DNA of 64,000 nt from Peteryoungia ipomoeae (GTDB lineage: Bacteria > Pseudomonadota > Alphaproteobacteria > Rhizobiales > Rhizobiaceae). The position numbers and the translations under genes were made by a program. Location: positions 481,073 through 545,072 of the forward strand of contig NZ_STGV01000003.1 in the NCBI RefSeq assembly GCF_004912165.1, written 5' to 3'. This document shows positions 48,692 through 57,736 of this stretch, one piece after another. Positions within the stretch are counted from its first letter, which is position 1; each line of letters opens with the position of its first letter. A model generated the notes under the pieces. The model was given only the letters and a program-made list of their open reading frames with translations, did not search any database and was not told where the DNA came from.

Positions 48692-51514
48692 ATGAAATCT
48701 GAGTGGGTTGCCGGTCATCGGCTTGTGGATGCCAGATCTCTGAGAGCGATTCTTTTGCTCGCGGTTCTGGCACTCGCCTGCCTTGCTCCCAGCCTTTCTA
48801 TTGTCGCACATCTCGACAACCAGATTTCGGAGGCACGCGCCAAAGCCGCGGCACGGACGGCCAGTGGCAACTTCATCTTCGTGGCGATCGATCAGAAAAG
48901 CCTTGCGGATATCGGGACATGGCCATGGCCGCGGCAACTGCATGCAAGCCTGATCGACAAACTCGTCTCCGCCGGTGCTGGCGACATTTTCCTCGACATC
49001 GATTTCAGTTCGGCCTCCACTCCGGAGGCAGACCGTCGCCTGCAACAGTCGCTCGAAGCCGCCGGTGGGGGCGTGATCCTTCCGGTTTTCCGGCAGCGCA
49101 GCAGCGCCGGCGAGACTGACAGTCTGGTCGCCACCACACCACGGGCTGAATTTGCGCAGAACGCGTGGACTGCGCTGGTCGATGTCGAACTCGATGCTGA
49201 CGGCCTCGTCCGTTCCGTTCCCCTCGTGGCAATGATTGACGGCACACCAACAGTGTCAGCCTCCGCCATTCTTGCAGGCCTCGATGGCGTGGACGAGGAG
49301 AAGCTGGCAATCGATTTTTCGATCATGCCGGAGATGGTGCCGACATTCTCGCTGACCGATGTCCTGTCGGGTGCCGTGCCCGCGGAAGTTTTCAAAGGAC
49401 GGTCGGTGGTCGTCGGAGCCTATGCGGTCGAATTGAAAGATATATTCTCCGTGCCCGTCCACGGCGCGATCAGCGGCCCGATGCTGCATATCCTGGCAGC
49501 CGAAACCCTTGTACAGCAGCGGGCGCTGCTGACTGTACCCGCACTTCTTCTCGCCCTCGCCAGCGCTCTGCTTGTCACAGCCTATGCCTTTGTCGGCCGC
49601 CGCTGGCCGCTGGCGGTTGCACTGGTTTGCACCCTTGCGGTGATCGCGCTCTGCGAAGGCGCCGCCTATCTCATGTATGAACGCTTCGCCATCGACCTGA
49701 AAACGGCGTCCGTCTGGCTTGTGCATGCGTTTGGTCTTGTGATGCTGCTGGCCGACAAATTGCGGCTGAAAGAGTGGATCGCGGACCTGGCGACTGCCCA
49801 GAGCCGGGACACCCGGCGGGTGTTCAAGCGCGTGATCCGCGACAGCATCGACCCCATCATCATCCTGGATTCGAAAACCGGCCTTCTGGACGCAAGCAAG
49901 ACGCTTGCAGCGACGCTCAACCTTCCAACGCCGGTTGCGGAGGGCACTTTGCTCCGCGAGTTTGCGCCGGCCGCTCTCGTGAAAGGCGTCGACGATGTTC
50001 TTGGAGCTTATGCCGCCGCGCCGGACAGCAGTCACAGTCAGACTGTAACGCTTGCTCTCGAAGAGGGATCGCAAGCCCGCTATCTCGAAGCGGTGTTGAC
50101 TGTCTCGCCCTTTGAAAGGATGAGCAGTGACGGTTATTCCTCAATCGGCTCGCATGTCATCTGCATCGTCTTGCGGGATGTGACCGCCCGCCGCCTCTAT
50201 GAGCGAAAACTCGAGGCGCTGGCACGCACCGATGATCTTACGGGCGCCTTGTCTCGCCGGGGATTGTGCGATGCCCTGACGTCGGCAAACAGCGACTTTG
50301 TTCTGTTTGCCCTGGACTTGCATCGTTTCAACGTCATCAATGACATGCTGGGTCGCGAAAAGGGCGATCGCGTCCTGCAGGTCGTGGCGCAACGACTGAC
50401 ATCAATGGCAGGCCAGACGGGGCTCGTTGCCCGTATCGACGGCAATGTCCTGTGTCTGGCAATGCCGGCGGTGGAGTGCCCCTCACTCTCGGGGATGGCT
50501 GAGAAGGTCCTGGCAAGCTTCGATACACCCTTCGATATCGACGGGATGAGCGTTGCACTGGAAGCGCATATTGGTGCGGCGCTTGGCACCGCGGCGGCCG
50601 GTGACCCGGCGCGGTGGCTGGAAGCGGCCGAGCAAGCGCTTGGCGAAGCCAAACAGGTGGGTGGCCGCGGATGGAGAGCTTATGATCCTGCTTCGGCACT
50701 GCGGCGCATGCGGTCCAGAATGCTGGAAGCCGAAATGCCGGCAGCGCTTGCGGCAGGGCAGTTCTTCCTGAGATATCAGCCGCAGGTCTCCCTGGAAACG
50801 AGAGCAATGCTGGGCGTCGAGGCATTGGCCCGTTGGGAGCATCCGTCGATCGGTGCGGTCTCGCCGGGCGAATTCATTCCGATTGCAGAGGCAAACGGCT
50901 TCATCACCGAGCTTGGCCGCTTCATGCTGCACGAGGCATGCCACACGGCGCTTGGCTGGCCTGAGCACCTCACCGTTGCGGTGAATGTTTCGCCCGTGCA
51001 GTTTCAACGCGGGACTATCCTGAACGATGTGCGGGAGGCGCTTGCAGCATCCGGCCTTCCCCCTCAACGCCTGCATCTCGAAATCACCGAAACGCTGTTT
51101 CTCGACCGGTCGGATACGCTGTTCAAGACACTGGAAAGCCTTCGCGGCCTCGGCATTTCGATTGCACTCGATGACTTCGGGACGGGTTACTCCTCCCTCG
51201 GCTATCTCACGTGCCTTCCGCTGGACAAGTTGAAGATCGACCAATCATTCGTTCGCGACATGGCCGATGAGGCAGGGGCCGGCTCGATTGTCCGCACCAT
51301 CATCGCGCTGGCGCATTCGCTGAAGTTGCAGGTCATCGCCGAAGGCGTCGAGACGGAAGAGCAGTGCAGGCTACTGATCACGCTTGGTTGTGATTGCGCC
51401 CAGGGCTATCACTTCGGCAAGCCTATGGATGCAGAGGATATTTCGACACTGTCGAGTCCCGACCTGACCTCTCTTGGCAGGCACACGCTCATCGGCCAGG
51501 CAAAGGCCGGGTAG
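48692..51514 (+). CDS. CHASE2-sensor c-di-GMP protein with degenerate GGDEF and intact EAL
   Basis: 940 aa from ATG at 48692. TM1 at about residues 18-40, then a CHASE2 periplasmic domain at about 45-285 (FIFVAIDQKSLADIGTWPWPRQLHASLIDKL, DIFLDIDFSS, RSVVVGAYAVELKDIFSVPVHG). Three closely spaced helices at about 290-360 are typical of CHASE2 proteins. PAS-like segment at about 385-500. GGDEF region at about 515-670 has lost the active loop (RIDGNVLCL in place of GGDEF), so it is not a cyclase. EAL at about 690-925 is complete: VEALARWEHP, NVSPVQFQ, EITET, LDDFGTGYSS, AEGVETEEQ. Predicted phosphodiesterase with a regulatory pseudo-GGDEF. It lies 40 bp after the FecR gene. Its 3' end overlaps the convergent DUF454 gene by 26 bp. 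Confidence 0.92.
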   Translation: MKSEWVAGHRLVDARSLRAILLLAVLALACLAPSLSIVAHLDNQISEARAKAAARTASGNFIFVAIDQKSLADIGTWPWPRQLHASLIDKLVSAGAGDIFLDIDFSSASTPEADRRLQQSLEAAGGGVILPVFRQRSSAGETDSLVATTPRAEFAQNAWTALVDVELDADGLVRSVPLVAMIDGTPTVSASAILAGLDGVDEEKLAIDFSIMPEMVPTFSLTDVLSGAVPAEVFKGRSVVVGAYAVELKDIFSVPVHGAISGPMLHILAAETLVQQRALLTVPALLLALASALLVTAYAFVGRRWPLAVALVCTLAVIALCEGAAYLMYERFAIDLKTASVWLVHAFGLVMLLADKLRLKEWIADLATAQSRDTRRVFKRVIRDSIDPIIILDSKTGLLDASKTLAATLNLPTPVAEGTLLREFAPAALVKGVDDVLGAYAAAPDSSHSQTVTLALEEGSQARYLEAVLTVSPFERMSSDGYSSIGSHVICIVLRDVTARRLYERKLEALARTDDLTGALSRRGLCDALTSANSDFVLFALDLHRFNVINDMLGREKGDRVLQVVAQRLTSMAGQTGLVARIDGNVLCLAMPAVECPSLSGMAEKVLASFDTPFDIDGMSVALEAHIGAALGTAAAGDPARWLEAAEQALGEAKQVGGRGWRAYDPASALRRMRSRMLEAEMPAALAAGQFFLRYQPQVSLETRAMLGVEALARWEHPSIGAVSPGEFIPIAEANGFITELGRFMLHEACHTALGWPEHLTVAVNVSPVQFQRGTILNDVREALAASGLPPQRLHLEITETLFLDRSDTLFKTLESLRGLGISIALDDFGTGYSSLGYLTCLPLDKLKIDQSFVRDMADEAGAGSIVRTIIALAHSLKLQVIAEGVETEEQCRLLITLGCDCAQGYHFGKPMDAEDISTLSSPDLTSLGRHTLIGQAKAG

Positions 51515-51851
51515 CGACGAAAACGGCGCAAGCCAGAAGGATCGCTCCGATCGATAGCTTGAGCCAGAGGCTTGCGGGACCGAAGACCAGAACGATCACG
51601 AAGCTGAGCGACATCAGGGACACGGACGCGATCTTGGCGTTGCGCGAGATTGCCCCTTCCCGGCGCCAGTCGATCAGTGGCTGCCCGTAACGCGGGTGCT
51701 CCAGCAGCCAGCGCTCGAAGCGCGGAGACGACCGGGCAAACAAGGTTGCTGCCAGGATCAGAAAGGGCGTCGTTGGCAGAACCGGCAGGAAGACCCCGAT
51801 GATGCCAAGCGCGACAAAGAACCATGCAGCGCCGAGGGTCAGGATACGCAT
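51489..51851 (-). CDS. DUF454 (YbaN-like) inner-membrane protein
   Basis: 120 aa from ATG at 51851 (MRILTLGAAWFFVALGIIGV). Family signature GVFLPVLPTTPFLILAATLFARSSPRFERWLLEHPRYG at about residues 18-55, then two further helices (IASVSLMSLSFVIVLVFG and LSIGAILLACAVFVA). The role of the family is not established; one E. coli member is YbaN. The 3' end overlaps the CHASE2 gene by 26 bp in opposite orientation. Confidence 0.9.
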   Translation of the reverse strand: MRILTLGAAWFFVALGIIGVFLPVLPTTPFLILAATLFARSSPRFERWLLEHPRYGQPLIDWRREGAISRNAKIASVSLMSLSFVIVLVFGPASLWLKLSIGAILLACAVFVATRPLPGR

Positions 51852-52019
51852 CAAGTGCCTGTCTGATAAAATGGAGATTGACGCTCAAGATAGTTCATTG
51901 TGCGTCTGCGGCAAGCCCCATGAGATTTCGTTGAATGTGGCAATTTTTCGTTTGCGCCGCAAAAGACGGACATGCATCCTTGCGCCGCAATCCCGCCTTT
52001 TCAGGAACACTGAACTTTC

Positions 52020-53273
52020 ATGTCCAAGGTCACCCTCGTTCTCGGCGCCGGCATCATCGGCGTGTCCACGGCCATTCATCTTGCGCGGCGCGGTCGCTCG
52101 GTGGTGCTGGTGGACCGGCGCGGCGCGGGCGAAGAGACGTCCTTCGGCAATGCCGGCCTGATCCAGCGCGAAGGCGTCGTGCCCTATGCCTTCCCTCAGG
52201 ACCTTGGCCTGCTGGTCCGCTACGGTTTCAACAACCGCATCGACGCGCATTACCATGCCAGCGCTATGATGAAGCTCGTTCCTTTCCTGTCGCGCTACTG
52301 GTGGCACTCCAATACCAGCCGCCATCAGGTGATCGCGCGCGCCTATGCGCCGCTGATCGAGAACTCGATCAACGAGCATCAGGATCTTATTCAGGCAGCC
52401 GGTGCCGATGCCTTGATCCGCAAGGATGGCTGGATGCAGGTCTTCCGTACCAAGGCCAAGCAGGACGCCGAACTTGCCGAAGCGGCGCGTCTTGCCCGCG
52501 AATACGGCGTCAGCTACCGGTCCCTCGACCGCGCGGAGCTGGCTGCCGAGGAGCCGCATCTGCGCGGCGATTTCGTTGGCGCACTGAAGTGGAACGACCC
52601 CTGGTCCGTCACCGACCCGCATGGCCTGACCAAGGCCTATCTTGCCTATTTCGAAAGCCTTGGCGGCCGCTTCGTCAAAGGTGATGCGACAAGCCTTGAG
52701 CAGCTCCCCTCGGGCAAGGGCTGGCATGTGCGCAGCGACGACGGCATGGTCGAGGGCGAGGATGTCGTACTGGCACTCGGGCCGTGGTCGGAAGACGTGA
52801 CGCAAAGGCTCGGCTATCGCTATGTGCTGGGCGTCAAGCGTGGCTACCACATGCATTACGCACCCGCCGGCAATGCCGTTCTCAACAACTGGACGATGGA
52901 TGCCGAGCGCGGCTACTTCCTGGCACCGATGGCCAAGGGCATCCGTCTGACGACCGGTGCAGAATTCGCCAGGCGCGATGCGCCGAAGTCGCCGGTGCAG
53001 CTCGCCCGCGCCGAGGCGGTGGCGCGCGACATCTTCCCGCTTGCTGAGCGGCTGGATGCCGAGCCCTGGATGGGCGCCCGCCCCTGCACGCCCGACATGA
53101 TGCCGGTTATCGGCAAGGCGCCGCGCCATGACGGCCTGTGGTTCGCCTTCGGTCATGCGCATCACGGCCTGACGCTCGGGCCTGTCACCGGCCGCCTGAT
53201 CGCCGAGATGATGGATGGCGAGAAGACCTTCATCGACGCGAAGGCCTGGAGGCCGAACCGTTTCGCGGGTTGA
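52020..53273 (+). CDS. FAD-dependent amino-acid oxidoreductase, DadA-like
   Basis: 417 aa from ATG at 52020. FAD-binding LVLGAGIIGVSTAIHLARRGRSVVLVDRR at the N-terminus and the DAO-family end motif ARPCTPDMMPVIGKAPRHDGLWFAFGHAHHGLTLGP. Interior SFGNAGLIQREGVVPYAFP is typical of DadA small-subunit-like dehydrogenases. It would oxidise a D-amino acid or other secondary amine and pass electrons to the respiratory chain. It precedes a set of polyamine-degradation genes by 302 bp and may or may not be co-regulated. Substrate unknown; the amine context suggests an amino acid derived from polyamine breakdown. Confidence 0.87.
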   Translation: MSKVTLVLGAGIIGVSTAIHLARRGRSVVLVDRRGAGEETSFGNAGLIQREGVVPYAFPQDLGLLVRYGFNNRIDAHYHASAMMKLVPFLSRYWWHSNTSRHQVIARAYAPLIENSINEHQDLIQAAGADALIRKDGWMQVFRTKAKQDAELAEAARLAREYGVSYRSLDRAELAAEEPHLRGDFVGALKWNDPWSVTDPHGLTKAYLAYFESLGGRFVKGDATSLEQLPSGKGWHVRSDDGMVEGEDVVLALGPWSEDVTQRLGYRYVLGVKRGYHMHYAPAGNAVLNNWTMDAERGYFLAPMAKGIRLTTGAEFARRDAPKSPVQLARAEAVARDIFPLAERLDAEPWMGARPCTPDMMPVIGKAPRHDGLWFAFGHAHHGLTLGPVTGRLIAEMMDGEKTFIDAKAWRPNRFAG

Positions 53274-53575
53274 TGTCCGGAAGGCTTACGGCTGAGCACA
53301 GCCGCGGTGCCCGGCCCTAGCCAGCCTTGCCTGAACATGCTAGGCCTGACGCACAGTTGAACAATCGGGCGGCGCGCCGACCGGTCGTTCCGGCAGGCGT
53401 CGGACAAACACGCATCGGAAGAATGCGGCCGGCGGAAGGGGTTCACGACAAGACGGACAGTGGCATGCGCCGGTGTTTGATCCACAACGCGAAAAACGTC
53501 TATCGTTAGCGGCGCGGCCGCTTGCGCCCCTGCGCGCGCGTTTTACCCCAATCGACATCTGCCATACGGTGAACC
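53274..53575. other. Intergenic region (302 bp) before the polyamine genes
   Basis: No open frame with coding character, no convincing hairpin and no repeat was seen. It presumably holds the promoter of the puuA-like operon. Confidence 0.4.
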
Positions 53576-54934
53576 ATGAACATGGCCGAAGAGGCCCGCG
53601 AATTCTTTGCGGCAAATCCCGATATTGAAGTTCTTGAAGCCTTCGTCATCGACGTGAACGGCGTGCCGCGCGGCAAGTGGATCCCGCGCGAGCGGGCGAT
53701 CGACGTGTTGACCAAGGGCATGGCCATGCCGCGCTCGGTCTATGCGCTCGACGTCTGGGGCCGCGACGTGAACGCGGCCGGCCTTGCCGAAGGCACCGGC
53801 GACCCTGATGGCATCTGCTTTCCGGTGCCGGGCACGCTGTCGCGCGTGACATGGCTCGGACGGCCGACGGCGCAGGTGCTTCTGCAGATGCAGACGCCGG
53901 AGGGCGACAGTTTCTATGCCGACCCGCGCCAGGTGCTCGGCAATGTGCTGGCCCGGTTCAAGGCCGCGAAGCTGACGCCTGTCGTCGCCACCGAACTCGA
54001 ATTCTATCTGATCGACCCCGTGCGCTCGGCGCTCGATCCGGTGCGGCCGCCCAACACCCGCGACGGACGGTGGCATACCGGCCAGACGCAGGTGCTTTCA
54101 ATCTCCGAGCTGCACGATTTCGAAGAGGTCTTTCACGGCATTTCGAGCGCAGCGCGCGCTCAAAAGGTGCCAGCGGACACGACCTTGCGGGAAAACGGAC
54201 CCGGCCAGTACGAAATCAACCTCAACCATGTGCCGGACGCGCTGGCTGCGGCGGACTATGCCGTCCTTCTGAAGCGCATCGTCAAGGGCGTGGCCCGCGC
54301 CAATGATCTCGACGCCACCTTCATGGCCAAGCCCTACGGCATGCAGGCCGGCAGCGGCATGCATGTGCATTTTTCCGTGCTCAACGAGCGCGGCGAAAAC
54401 ATCTATGTCGGCGCGGACGGCCCGTCGGAAGCGCTCTACCACTCCGTTGGCGGCCTGCTCGAAAACATGGGCGAGAGCATGGCGATCTTTGCGCCGCACC
54501 AGAATTCCTATCGTCGTCTGCGGCCGTCTGAACACGCGCCGACCTATGCCTCTTGGGGCATCGACAACCGTTCGGCCGCGGTGCGCGTGATCACGGCGTC
54601 GAGGCCGGCGACACGCATCGAGCATCGCGTGGCCGGCGCCGATACCAACCCCTATCTGGTGCTGGCGATGATCCTGTCGGCAGCGCTGGCCGGCATGAAG
54701 GAGAAGCTCTCACCCGGCGGCGCGATCACCGGTGACGACCATGCGGTCAATCATGAGCCGCTGCCGACGAACTGGGACTACGCGCTGCAGCGGTTCGCCA
54801 AGTCGAGCTTCGCCTATGCGGCGCTGGGGCCGAAATATCGCAGCCTCTACAGCGCCTGCAAATATCAGGAACTCTCCGAGTTTTCGCTGCGTGTGACCGA
54901 CGTCGAATACGACGCCTATATCCGGACCGTGTGA
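53576..54934 (+). CDS. puuA: Glutamine-synthetase-family ligase, gamma-glutamylputrescine synthetase-like
   Basis: 452 aa, ATG at 53576 (a second ATG at 53582). Beta-grasp N-terminus (VIDVNGVPRGKWIPRERA), then the GS catalytic domain with ATELEFYLID (metal Glu), ENGPGQYEINLNH, MQAGSGMHVHFSV, ATP loop APHQNSYRRLRPSEHAPT and the arginine loop NRSAAVRVI. Members of this type III-like group ligate glutamate to amines such as putrescine rather than to ammonia. PuuB-like and AguB-like genes follow within 11 bp each, which supports putrescine as acceptor. The stop is 10 bp before the next ATG. Confidence 0.85.
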   Translation: MNMAEEAREFFAANPDIEVLEAFVIDVNGVPRGKWIPRERAIDVLTKGMAMPRSVYALDVWGRDVNAAGLAEGTGDPDGICFPVPGTLSRVTWLGRPTAQVLLQMQTPEGDSFYADPRQVLGNVLARFKAAKLTPVVATELEFYLIDPVRSALDPVRPPNTRDGRWHTGQTQVLSISELHDFEEVFHGISSAARAQKVPADTTLRENGPGQYEINLNHVPDALAAADYAVLLKRIVKGVARANDLDATFMAKPYGMQAGSGMHVHFSVLNERGENIYVGADGPSEALYHSVGGLLENMGESMAIFAPHQNSYRRLRPSEHAPTYASWGIDNRSAAVRVITASRPATRIEHRVAGADTNPYLVLAMILSAALAGMKEKLSPGGAITGDDHAVNHEPLPTNWDYALQRFAKSSFAYAALGPKYRSLYSACKYQELSEFSLRVTDVEYDAYIRTV

Positions 54935-54944
54935 GGTAATGAGC

Positions 54945-56243
54945 ATGGAAAAGTCGATCGGACCCAATCCCGGCCATGCGGCCTCCTATTATGCGGCGTC
55001 TGCCCGTGACAAGCGTATCCGGCCGAAGCTCGATGGCGAACACACGGCCGATGTCTGTGTCATCGGCGCGGGCTTCACCGGCATTTCGGCAGCCCTGCAA
55101 CTGGCGGAGAACGGCTATTCGGTGATCGTGCTGGAGGCTGACCGTATCGGCTTTGGCGCCTCGGGCCGCAATGGCGGACAAATCGTCAACGGCTATAGCC
55201 GCGACCTCGAGACGATCGCAAAACGCTACGGCCAGGAGAAGGCCGACCGACTCGGGGAAATGTCGCTGGAAGGCGGGCGGATAATCCGCGAGCGCGTCGC
55301 GAAATACGGGATCGAATGCGATCTCGTCGACGGCGGCTTCTTCGCTGCCTTTACCGACAAGCAGGTCAAGGAGATGGCGGAAGTCCGGGCGCACTGGAAG
55401 CGTCATGGCCATGACGGGCTGGAAATGGTCTCGAAGGCAGAGGTTTCCAAATATGCCAAGACAGACCGCTATGTCGGCGGCATGATCGACCGGCATGGCG
55501 GCCATATCCATCCGCTCGATCTGGTGCTGGGCGAAGCAGCGGCTGCCGAAAGCCTCGGCGCGAAAATCTTCGAGAATTCGAAGGTCATGCATCTCGACAC
55601 CGGCCCGCAGCCTTTCGTCTGCACCGAAGGCGGCATCGTCAAAGCCAAGCATATGCTCGTCTGCGGCAACGCCTATATGGCGGGCATCGCGCCGAAGGTG
55701 ACCGAGAAGATGATGCCGGTCTCCAGCCAGGTCATGGCGACCGAGGTGCTGGATGCCAAGCTGATCGAGGAGTTGCTGCCAGCCAATTACTGCGTCGAGG
55801 ATGCCAATTACGTGCTCGACTATTACAGGCGCACCGCCGACAACCGCCTGCTTTATGGCGGCGGCATCGGCTATGGCGGGCAGGATCCGGCAGATCTCAC
55901 CGGCGTCATCCGGCCGAACATGCTGAAGACCTTCCCGCAGTTGAAGGACGTGAAGATCGACTTCGCCTGGAGCGGCAATTTCGCGCTGACGCTGACGCGC
56001 ATCCCGCATATGGGCAAGCTGTCGGACACGGTCTACTTCTCGCATGGGGACAGCGGTCATGGCGTGACCACGACGCATCTGCTCGGCAAAATCCTCGGCG
56101 AGGCCGTGCATGGCCAGATGAGCCGGTTCGACGTGTGGTCATCGCTGCAGGCCTACCCCTTCCCCGGCGGCCGGATGTTCCGCGTGCCGCTGACGGCACT
56201 CGGCGCCTGGTATTACGGGTTGCGCGACAAGCTTGGCGTTTGA
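54945..56243 (+). CDS. puuB: Gamma-glutamylputrescine oxidase-like FAD enzyme
   Basis: 432 aa from ATG at 54945, with GAGG 8 nt upstream; an in-frame ATG at 54939 lies too close to that site. Rossmann FAD motif VCVIGAGFTGISAALQLAENGYSVIVLEA, the DAO-family RIGFGASGRNGGQIVNGYS, and C-terminal YFSHGDSGHGVTTTHLLGK. PuuB oxidises gamma-glutamylputrescine to the aldehyde with H2O2 production. Gene order after the PuuA-like ligase supports this, though other gamma-glutamylamines are possible. Confidence 0.87.
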   Translation: MEKSIGPNPGHAASYYAASARDKRIRPKLDGEHTADVCVIGAGFTGISAALQLAENGYSVIVLEADRIGFGASGRNGGQIVNGYSRDLETIAKRYGQEKADRLGEMSLEGGRIIRERVAKYGIECDLVDGGFFAAFTDKQVKEMAEVRAHWKRHGHDGLEMVSKAEVSKYAKTDRYVGGMIDRHGGHIHPLDLVLGEAAAAESLGAKIFENSKVMHLDTGPQPFVCTEGGIVKAKHMLVCGNAYMAGIAPKVTEKMMPVSSQVMATEVLDAKLIEELLPANYCVEDANYVLDYYRRTADNRLLYGGGIGYGGQDPADLTGVIRPNMLKTFPQLKDVKIDFAWSGNFALTLTRIPHMGKLSDTVYFSHGDSGHGVTTTHLLGKILGEAVHGQMSRFDVWSSLQAYPFPGGRMFRVPLTALGAWYYGLRDKLGV

Positions 56244-56254
56244 GGAAAGAAGAG

Positions 56255-57124
56255 ATGACCCGCACCGTCACCGTCGCCGCAACCCAGATGGCCTGCAGCT
56301 GGGATTTGGCCGGCAATATTGCGCGCGCCGAAAAGCTGGTCCGCGAGGCTGCGTCCAAGGGCGCGCAGATCGTGTTGATCCAGGAGCTGTTCGAAACGCC
56401 CTATTTCTGCCAGGACCAGATCGCCGAATTCTTCGATCTCGCCAAGCTCGCGCATGACAGCGCCCTGATCGACCATTTTGCCAAACTGGCCGAAGAGCTC
56501 GACGTGGTGATCCCGGTCAGCTTCTTCGAAAAGGCGGGGCAGAGCTTCTTCAACAGCATCGCCATCATCGATGCCGGCGGCGAAGTGCTCGGCATCTATC
56601 GCAAGAGCCATATTCCTGACGGTCCGGGCTATACCGAGAAATACTACTTCTCGCCCGGCGATACCGGTTTCGAAGTCTGGGAAACCAAGTTCGCCACCAT
56701 CGGCGTCGGCATCTGCTGGGACCAGTGGTTCCCTGAGGCCGCCCGCGCCATGGCGCTGCAGGGGGCGGAACTGCTCTTTTATCCGACCGCCATCGGCTCG
56801 GAGCCGCAGGATCCGACAATCGACAGCGCCGCCCATTGGCAGCGCGTCATGCAGGGCCATGCAGCCGCCAACCTGATGCCGGTGATTGCCTCCAACCGGA
56901 TCGGCACCGAAGAGGGTCGCAAGGGCACGTCGCTCACCTTCTACGGCTCGTCCTTTATCTGCGACCAGACCGGCGCAATGGTCGAGACGGCAGACCGCGA
57001 AACGGAAACCGTACTGACCGCCGCCTTCGACCTCGACGGCATTGCGCGCCAGCGGGCAAGCTGGGGCCTGTTTCGCGACCGGCGCCCGGAACTTTATGGT
57101 CCGCTGATGGGCTATGAGGGCTGA
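56255..57124 (+). CDS. aguB: N-carbamoylputrescine amidase (nitrilase family)
   Basis: 289 aa from ATG at 56255 (MTRTVTVAATQMACSWDLAG). Carbon-nitrogen hydrolase triad: Glu in LIQELFETPYFCQ, Lys in GIYRKSHIPDGPGYTEKYYF, Cys in GVGICWDQWFPEAARA. The PDGPGYTEKYYFSPGDTGF segment and the length are typical of AguB, which converts N-carbamoylputrescine to putrescine, CO2 and NH3. No agmatine deiminase (AguA) lies in the window. Upstream genes would then use the putrescine. Confidence 0.9.
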   Translation: MTRTVTVAATQMACSWDLAGNIARAEKLVREAASKGAQIVLIQELFETPYFCQDQIAEFFDLAKLAHDSALIDHFAKLAEELDVVIPVSFFEKAGQSFFNSIAIIDAGGEVLGIYRKSHIPDGPGYTEKYYFSPGDTGFEVWETKFATIGVGICWDQWFPEAARAMALQGAELLFYPTAIGSEPQDPTIDSAAHWQRVMQGHAAANLMPVIASNRIGTEEGRKGTSLTFYGSSFICDQTGAMVETADRETETVLTAAFDLDGIARQRASWGLFRDRRPELYGPLMGYEG

Positions 57125-57167
57125 CAGCGCTCCGTCCCAGCGATCTTATTTTAACGCATTGTCCGAC

Positions 57168-57189
57168 GCCGAAGCGATCCAGCTTCGGC
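57168..57189. terminator. Hairpin between aguB and the convergent HxlR gene
   Basis: GCCGAAGC, loop GATCCA, GCTTCGGC, in a 75-bp convergent gap. No U-tract on either side, so termination strength is uncertain. Confidence 0.4.
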
Positions 57190-57199
57190 TGGAAATGCC

Positions 57200-57565
57200 C
57201 TAAACGCTGCGCGCATCATAGGCCTGCTGGGCGGCAATCACGGTGTCCATGTGCACTTCCGCCCAATGGGTCAGCAGGTTCACCGTTTCGGTCAGCGTGC
57301 GCCCGAGCGGCGTCAGCGCATATTCCACTGTGACTGGCACTGTGGGGAAGACCGTGCGGGAAATCAGCCCGTCACGTTCCAGCTTCTTCAGCGTCTGCGA
57401 CAGCACCTTCTGGGAAATCCCGGTGATATCGCGTCGCAGATGGTTGAAACGCACCGGCTCACCGTCGAGCCGGTCGAGGATCAGCAGCGCCCATTTGTCG
57501 CCCAGACGGTCGAGCACCAGCCGGGTCGGGCAATTCTCCTGATAGACGTCATAGGCAAACTGCAT
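57200..57565 (-). CDS. HxlR-family winged-helix transcriptional regulator
   Basis: 121 aa from ATG at 57565 (MQFAYDVYQENCPTRLVLDR). HxlR domain: CPTRLVLDRLGDKWALLILDRLDGEPVRFNHLRRDITGISQKVLSQTLKKLERDGLI, then YALTPLGRTLTETV. The single Cys12 near the N-terminus, at the position used by redox-sensing HxlR/QorR/YodB members, could sense quinones or aldehydes (inference). It is divergent from an NmrA-like reductase gene, as in qorR-qor pairs, and a 21-bp tandem repeat lies just upstream of its start. Confidence 0.92.
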   Translation of the reverse strand: MQFAYDVYQENCPTRLVLDRLGDKWALLILDRLDGEPVRFNHLRRDITGISQKVLSQTLKKLERDGLISRTVFPTVPVTVEYALTPLGRTLTETVNLLTHWAEVHMDTVIAAQQAYDARSV

Positions 57566-57579
57566 TGCATCAGCTCCTT

Positions 57580-57621
57580 GGCACAAGCCGGTTTTCTTGG
57601 GGCACAAGCCGGTTTCCTCGG
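57580..57621. promoter_or_regulatory. Tandem 21-bp direct repeat, candidate HxlR operator
   Basis: GGCACAAGCCGGTTTTCTTG-G at 57580-57600 and GGCACAAGCCGGTTTCCTCG-G at 57601-57621: two abutting copies with 19 of 21 bases identical. They lie between the divergent HxlR and reductase genes. The 21-bp period equals two helical turns, which suits cooperative dimer binding on one DNA face. Confidence 0.6.
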
Positions 57622-57736
57622 CGAAACCATGTGACTTGAAAGTGCCTTCTTTTCAGATTTCCATGAGCGCGTATATATCATTTCGTAATCAGGTTTCCAA
57701 ATGAAACTTGACCTCATCGAATTGAAGGACGGCAAG

